A stretch of 64,000 nucleotides of DNA, from NCBI GenBank assembly GCA_037367355.1, contig CM074695.1, positions 1,364,001 through 1,428,000 of the forward strand. The letters run 5' to 3'. Below, in pieces: positions 60,223 through 64,000 of the stretch. This DNA is from Neoscytalidium dimidiatum (lineage: Eukaryota > Ascomycota > Dothideomycetes > Botryosphaeriales > Botryosphaeriaceae). The notes under the pieces were generated by a model that saw only the letters and a program-made list of their open reading frames with translations, was not told where the DNA came from and ran no database searches. Made by a program: the position numbers and the translations under genes. Position 1 is the stretch's first letter. Every line of letters starts with the position of its first letter.

Positions 60223-61033
60223 GGTAGGAGGGCTGAAGGTCAGAGGAGGAGAGGCGGTGGTGGAGCAGGCGGGGCAGGCGTCACAGGCGTGCGAGAGGGC
60301 GGGAACAGGCGGCTTGGACTTGGCTGGCGGGGCAGCGAGGTATATGAGCGATCAGGGACCTCTTCGCAGCGCTGGCGGCCGGGATTGCAGGTTGACGGGG
60401 ACGACGAGGTGGTACAGGAGCACTGGAGAGCATGCGGGCTGTGCCTCTCGAGAAATTCATGCTGCAGATGTTTAGTGGCTGCGGCCACGCAGGGATGGCC
60501 GCCCCACTCCCGCCTGCACGGGCGCGCCGTTTGGCGATCCATCCATCGACGAGTCTGTCGGTGTCGCCCAGCCCTCAGACAGCCAACTGCCCGAACAACG
60601 CAGCCAGGCGCCGCAGCCCCCGCGCGACAAGCGCCGTCGCCTGCTTTGCGCGTTGTCCGCGGAGGCAATGCGCTCCGACTACGCCCGCGCTCTGGGCATG
60701 TGCAGCCGCTCGCGCCCCGCGCTCGTGCCCCAAGTGCCTCAGCCCTCCCGCGCGCGGCGTCGGCCAGGCCCTGGAAATTAGGAGAGAGAGTGAGGCTGGC
60801 CTCTGTCCGATCACTCCAAGAGCGCCCGTCTGCTGGCTATCGGCCCCACTGACGGCTCCGGATGGGCTGATTCTTCTCCAGCCTGCCTCGGCCGGCCCGA
60901 CGCGCCTGCTGCCTCCTATCGCGCTCGGATGCTGGCGGCGAGCTATATTCAGCCCGCGCCCGAATCCATTCTGTGCCTGTCTAGCTAGCTACTGCGCTAC
61001 AACACCTCCTCCGCTGCACAGACACTGACAAAT
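60223..61033. other. intergenic, 0.8 kb
   Basis: Upstream region of the decarboxylase and 3' flank of the acetyltransferase. GC-rich and with open frames on both strands that lack any domain. Confidence 0.4.
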
Positions 61034-61875
61034 CTACCCCTCCCGCAACAAACTGCGCAGCTTGGCGTCCTCCGCCTGTGCCTCGCCAAATGCCAGCCAT
61101 TTGCCGCGACGGCCATCAGGCTCCCACATCATTACCACGCCATCCAGCCTGTCGCAGATGACGCTGCGCTGCACGATGCGGAAGCCCAATCTTGCATATA
61201 GCGCCCGGCCCATTGCGCTGGCTTCCAGCGTCACAGGTACCTGTTCCTCCTGAGCCCTGCTCTTCCCCCAGGCCACTAGGCTGCTTCCCACGCCCTGGCG
61301 GCGCCGCTGGGCCGACACGCCAAGCATGGCCAGATGCCAGCTCCCTGTCTCCCCGTCCAGCGCGTTCCAGAAGGCCTCGAAGGCTGTTGAGTCGTGAAAG
61401 ATCTGCACTCTATCCCACGCCGTGGCCTGGTCGAGGAACCTTTCGCTGTACCAGCCCTCGGTGGACAGCAGCAGCCTCTCGACCTCTGTGCGTCCCGGTC
61501 CGGTCAGCGACGGCATTTGCCAGTGACGGCGGCGAATCTCGTCGGTGGGGGAGGTGATTTACTGTGCGCGAGGCAATCCATCCTCCATTTCTTCGCCGCC
61601 TCATCTTTGCCGTTCCTGATCCAGAAGGCGAAGCCGACAACTTCCGGCGAGCCACCCCACTTACTGTCGTCCGCCTCAGTTTCAGCGACAATGCAGCACG
61701 TCCCTGGCTCGACGAGCCGCTGGCGCACGCGCAGACGCATGTATCGGCGGAGGTCGTCAGGGTGCTCGTCATGGTAAGGGTAGAGCCAACTCCACAGCTC
61801 GTCCGGCCCGAAACAGCTGACGGCGAGGTCGGTAACCCGGGGCACGTCGCCCTGAATCATGGCCCGGTAGCGCAT
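61034..61875 (-). CDS. GNAT-family N-acetyltransferase
   Basis: Exons 61563-61875 and 61034-61485 give 254 residues from ATG 61873-61875 (MRYRAMIQGDVPRV). The frame is open to further Met codons up to 62010, so the N-terminus is uncertain. The 77-nt intron is removed between DCLAH and VERLLLSTEG. Acetyl-CoA motif A is LAMLGVSAQRRRQGVGSSL (Q/RxxGxG at about 167-171) and motif B is ALYARLGFRIV. The N-terminal part carries a GNAT-like start with IQGDVPRVTDLAVSCF. The substrate is unknown; most such fungal proteins acetylate small amines. Confidence 0.85.
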
Positions 61876-62649
61876 GCTTTGTTGATCATCTGCGGAGTCT
61901 GGAGTGAGTCCCTGGACAAAGTTTGCAGGGCGAAACGGCGTGGTGGTTCCTGGCTCCTGAGTCGTGTAGTGTGATGGACCGTCGTTTGAGGAAGCGATTG
62001 TCGCGAACATCTCCGCATAGACGCGCTCTGGGAACTCCCGGCTGCGCCGAAGCCAAGGCGGCTCGGTCCGTGACGTCTGCTGCGAGCTCCCAAACGCCTT
62101 GCGGGGCAAACCTAAGATGCAGTGGCAAATTCTCCGTCCAGCTGGCTGCGAAGCTTTGGGACAGCGATCTGCTGCCATTGGGGTCTGCCGTGCATGATAT
62201 GACTCAGGCGTTGATTAGCCTCCAGCCTTGAGCAAACTTTCTTACAGCCGCAGCTTGGCCCAATGATAAGCAGCCAACAGAGTTGATACGAACAATACGA
62301 GCTACTCTCGTAGAAGGACAAAAGGGGGTTGAAAGCATGCATCACGAGTCAACCCATTCTCCAGATGAGGAATTAGAATGGGATGTGGAAGAACCAAGAA
62401 TGCTTCTATGGAATTAGTGAATTGAGACTGACTTTTTAACTCCTTCTGGTGCAAAGCCTTGTCCGCAACTGTCGGAGGTAACCTTCATCTGTCGTCTCCG
62501 TGATCATCTGTACGGCTTTCGTCCAATCGGTGAATGTCCTACTGCCGCAGGACGAAGACGTCTGATCATAACCAAGTCTAGAGTCAGACCGTGCTCGTAG
62601 TTCCAAGTGACTTTCGTTCACCACTTCCGATATGATATCGTCTAATCGA
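61876..62649. other. intergenic, 0.8 kb
   Basis: Possible longer N-terminus of the acetyltransferase (to about 62010) and the 3' flank of the basic protein. No other feature was seen. Confidence 0.35.
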
Positions 62650-63289
62650 TCAGACCACCTCGACTTCGGATTCTGCGCGAAGAAGGAGGGTTATATCAGC
62701 AAAGAAGTTAAGGCGAAAGATATAACTTCGAAACTCACCACTCTCACTTGGATCCTCCTCGGCCTTCTCCTTCTTCACCCTCGCTCCGCCATCACCCTCA
62801 ACATCGCTGGAAATAGCAGCGGCAAATTGCACGGTCTGCGTTGAAGTCTTGTCCTTGTCCTTCTTCTTCGAAGGGCTTTCAGAAAGAGCATCTGCACGCG
62901 CCTCTTCCTCGCTGCCTGCCGTCATAGCTGCAGCAGAACGCTTCTTGCCAGTCGTACGAGGAGTCTTCTTAGGCGTGCTCGGGCCGCTGCTTCCATTAGC
63001 ACCCCCGGGAACGCGCGCATCGAGCTTACGCCGAATCGCGCGCATAGCGTTGCTGGCCGAACCGGGGTGAGACATGCCGGCGAGGCGCGCCATGACGTTG
63101 TAGTCGATCTGTAGTGATGAGATTGTTCAGTACAACATCAATGGTGAGATTTCAAAGTATTGCACTGATACAATGCACCATGGATGATTTTGATGGTATT
63201 ACGAACGGATCACAAACCTCCGGGGGTGCCTTCATGGCCTGGAAAGCGCATGCCATGAGCTGGAGCTCACGTTCTGAGAATGCGCTCAT
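62650..63289 (-). CDS. small basic, probably nuclear protein
   Basis: Exons 63218-63289, 62739-63108 and 62650-62672 give 154 residues. The N-terminus reads MSAFSERELQLMACAFQAMK and continues after the first intron with IDYNVMARLAGMSHPGSA and NAMRAIRRKL, a short helical domain found in many small ascomycete proteins of unknown role and reminiscent of a Myb/SANT-like fold. The rest is Lys-, Ser- and Glu-rich (TPKKTPRTTGKKRSA, ESPSKKKDKDK) and probably disordered, with nuclear-localisation-like clusters. The last exon encodes only seven residues and the stop. Confidence 0.75.
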
Positions 63290-64000
63290 GATGGGTAGAG
63301 TGATGTCAGCAGGAAACGGCTGTTTTGTTGGAACTGAAGCGTAGATGTCTGGCTATCGATTGTTCCGAATTCGCGGTGGAGTGAGGTTGGTAGCGCAGCA
63401 GAAACCAGTGGGTGTGTTGTGGAGGAAGAGAGGTTGTGCAGGATTGTGGAGCAAAGAAGTCGTAACCGCTTGCTTCACAAGAAAAGCTCTGAAGTGGTGA
63501 GCCTTGGTCCGTGTGTTTCAAAGTGTTTCAGAACCTACCCCGCATGGAAAGGCATTATTCTTGTGTGGCTAGTTGTTATCGACTGTATATTGACACAGGA
63601 TTCACACCAATTCTGTGAGGCATATCTGTACCTTTTCACAGACCAATCCGGGTTCTGGCAGCCTTGTCGAGGAACACATATGCAGAAAATTTATGGTAAC
63701 TATTCCACAAGCGTCCATGCGAGTCGGGTCTCGACGTTAGTGGCTTTTGGAAGCGGCGTGAGCTAAGGCAGCTTGAAGTGCGCTGTTGCATCCGATGCTC
63801 ACACCATCGGATCATTCAATTGCATAATTCAAAGTATAAACAGCGATGGACAGCTATTTGCAGCAAATAGAAGATTTTCGCATCTCCATCTACCTAACAA
63901 TCCACCGCCTTCTCATCATTCGTATGTATACTCTCATCATCGAACTTTTACTTTGAAACTCGTCTCCACGCGAAGGGAGCGGCCGTCTCCCGTAGCATCA
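63290..64000. other. right edge, no gene recognised
   Basis: Promoter of the basic protein. The remaining frames are short and without recognisable content; a gene could begin beyond the window. Confidence 0.35.

Overview
The window is nuclear DNA of a filamentous ascomycete (Pezizomycotina). Almost every gene is broken by short GT-AG introns of about 45-65 nt, often with a CTAAC-like branch site. The gene set fits this: Zn2Cys6 regulators, a fungal highly reducing polyketide synthase (HR-PKS), a Pbs2-type MAP kinase kinase, Sec63 and a one-intron orotidine decarboxylase. Gene models were built by joining exons by hand at splice sites and checking that phases and family motifs agree. For most genes the summed exon lengths divide by three.

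Region 1, about 0.6-23.7 kb, is a candidate polyketide cluster: a LaeA-like methyltransferase (+), a Zn2Cys6/fungal_trans regulator (-), an AflR-like regulator (-), an MCT-type MFS transporter (-), a berberine-bridge-type FAD oxidase (-) and, divergent from the oxidase, a 13-exon HR-PKS of about 2618 residues (+). The PKS has the order KS-AT-DH-cMT-ER-KR-ACP, but its KR lacks the catalytic Tyr block and the usual nucleotide-binding glycines, and its DH has Ser where the catalytic His is expected. The AflR-like regulator has Arg in place of one zinc-binding Cys. Three CTCGGAA sites lie in the PKS/oxidase promoter, one in a palindrome upstream of the AflR-like gene and one upstream of the methyltransferase.

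Region 2, 23.7-34 kb, holds a long gene-poor stretch with one possible Cys-rich protein remnant, then a divergent pair: an auxin-efflux-carrier-family transporter (-) and the HOG-pathway MAPKK Pbs2 (+).

Region 3, 34-43.4 kb, has no credible gene. From 35.66 to 42.03 kb it carries about 31 copies of a motif of about 28 bp, all in the same orientation, most commonly 135-170 bp apart, with non-homologous spacers between them. The motif changes systematically along the array. This is the most unusual thing in the window and I know of no named family for it.

Region 4, 43.4-64 kb, is an ordinary gene-dense segment: Sec63 (-), a LigB-type ring-cleavage dioxygenase (+), an ABM-domain protein (-), a secreted or membrane-anchored amidase (+), a secreted orphan (-), a CE1 esterase (-), a Cys-rich single-pass membrane protein (+), orotidine-5'-phosphate decarboxylase (-), a GNAT acetyltransferase (-) and a small basic, probably nuclear protein (-). 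The dioxygenase, ABM protein and esterase could belong to aromatic-compound use, but that is inference.
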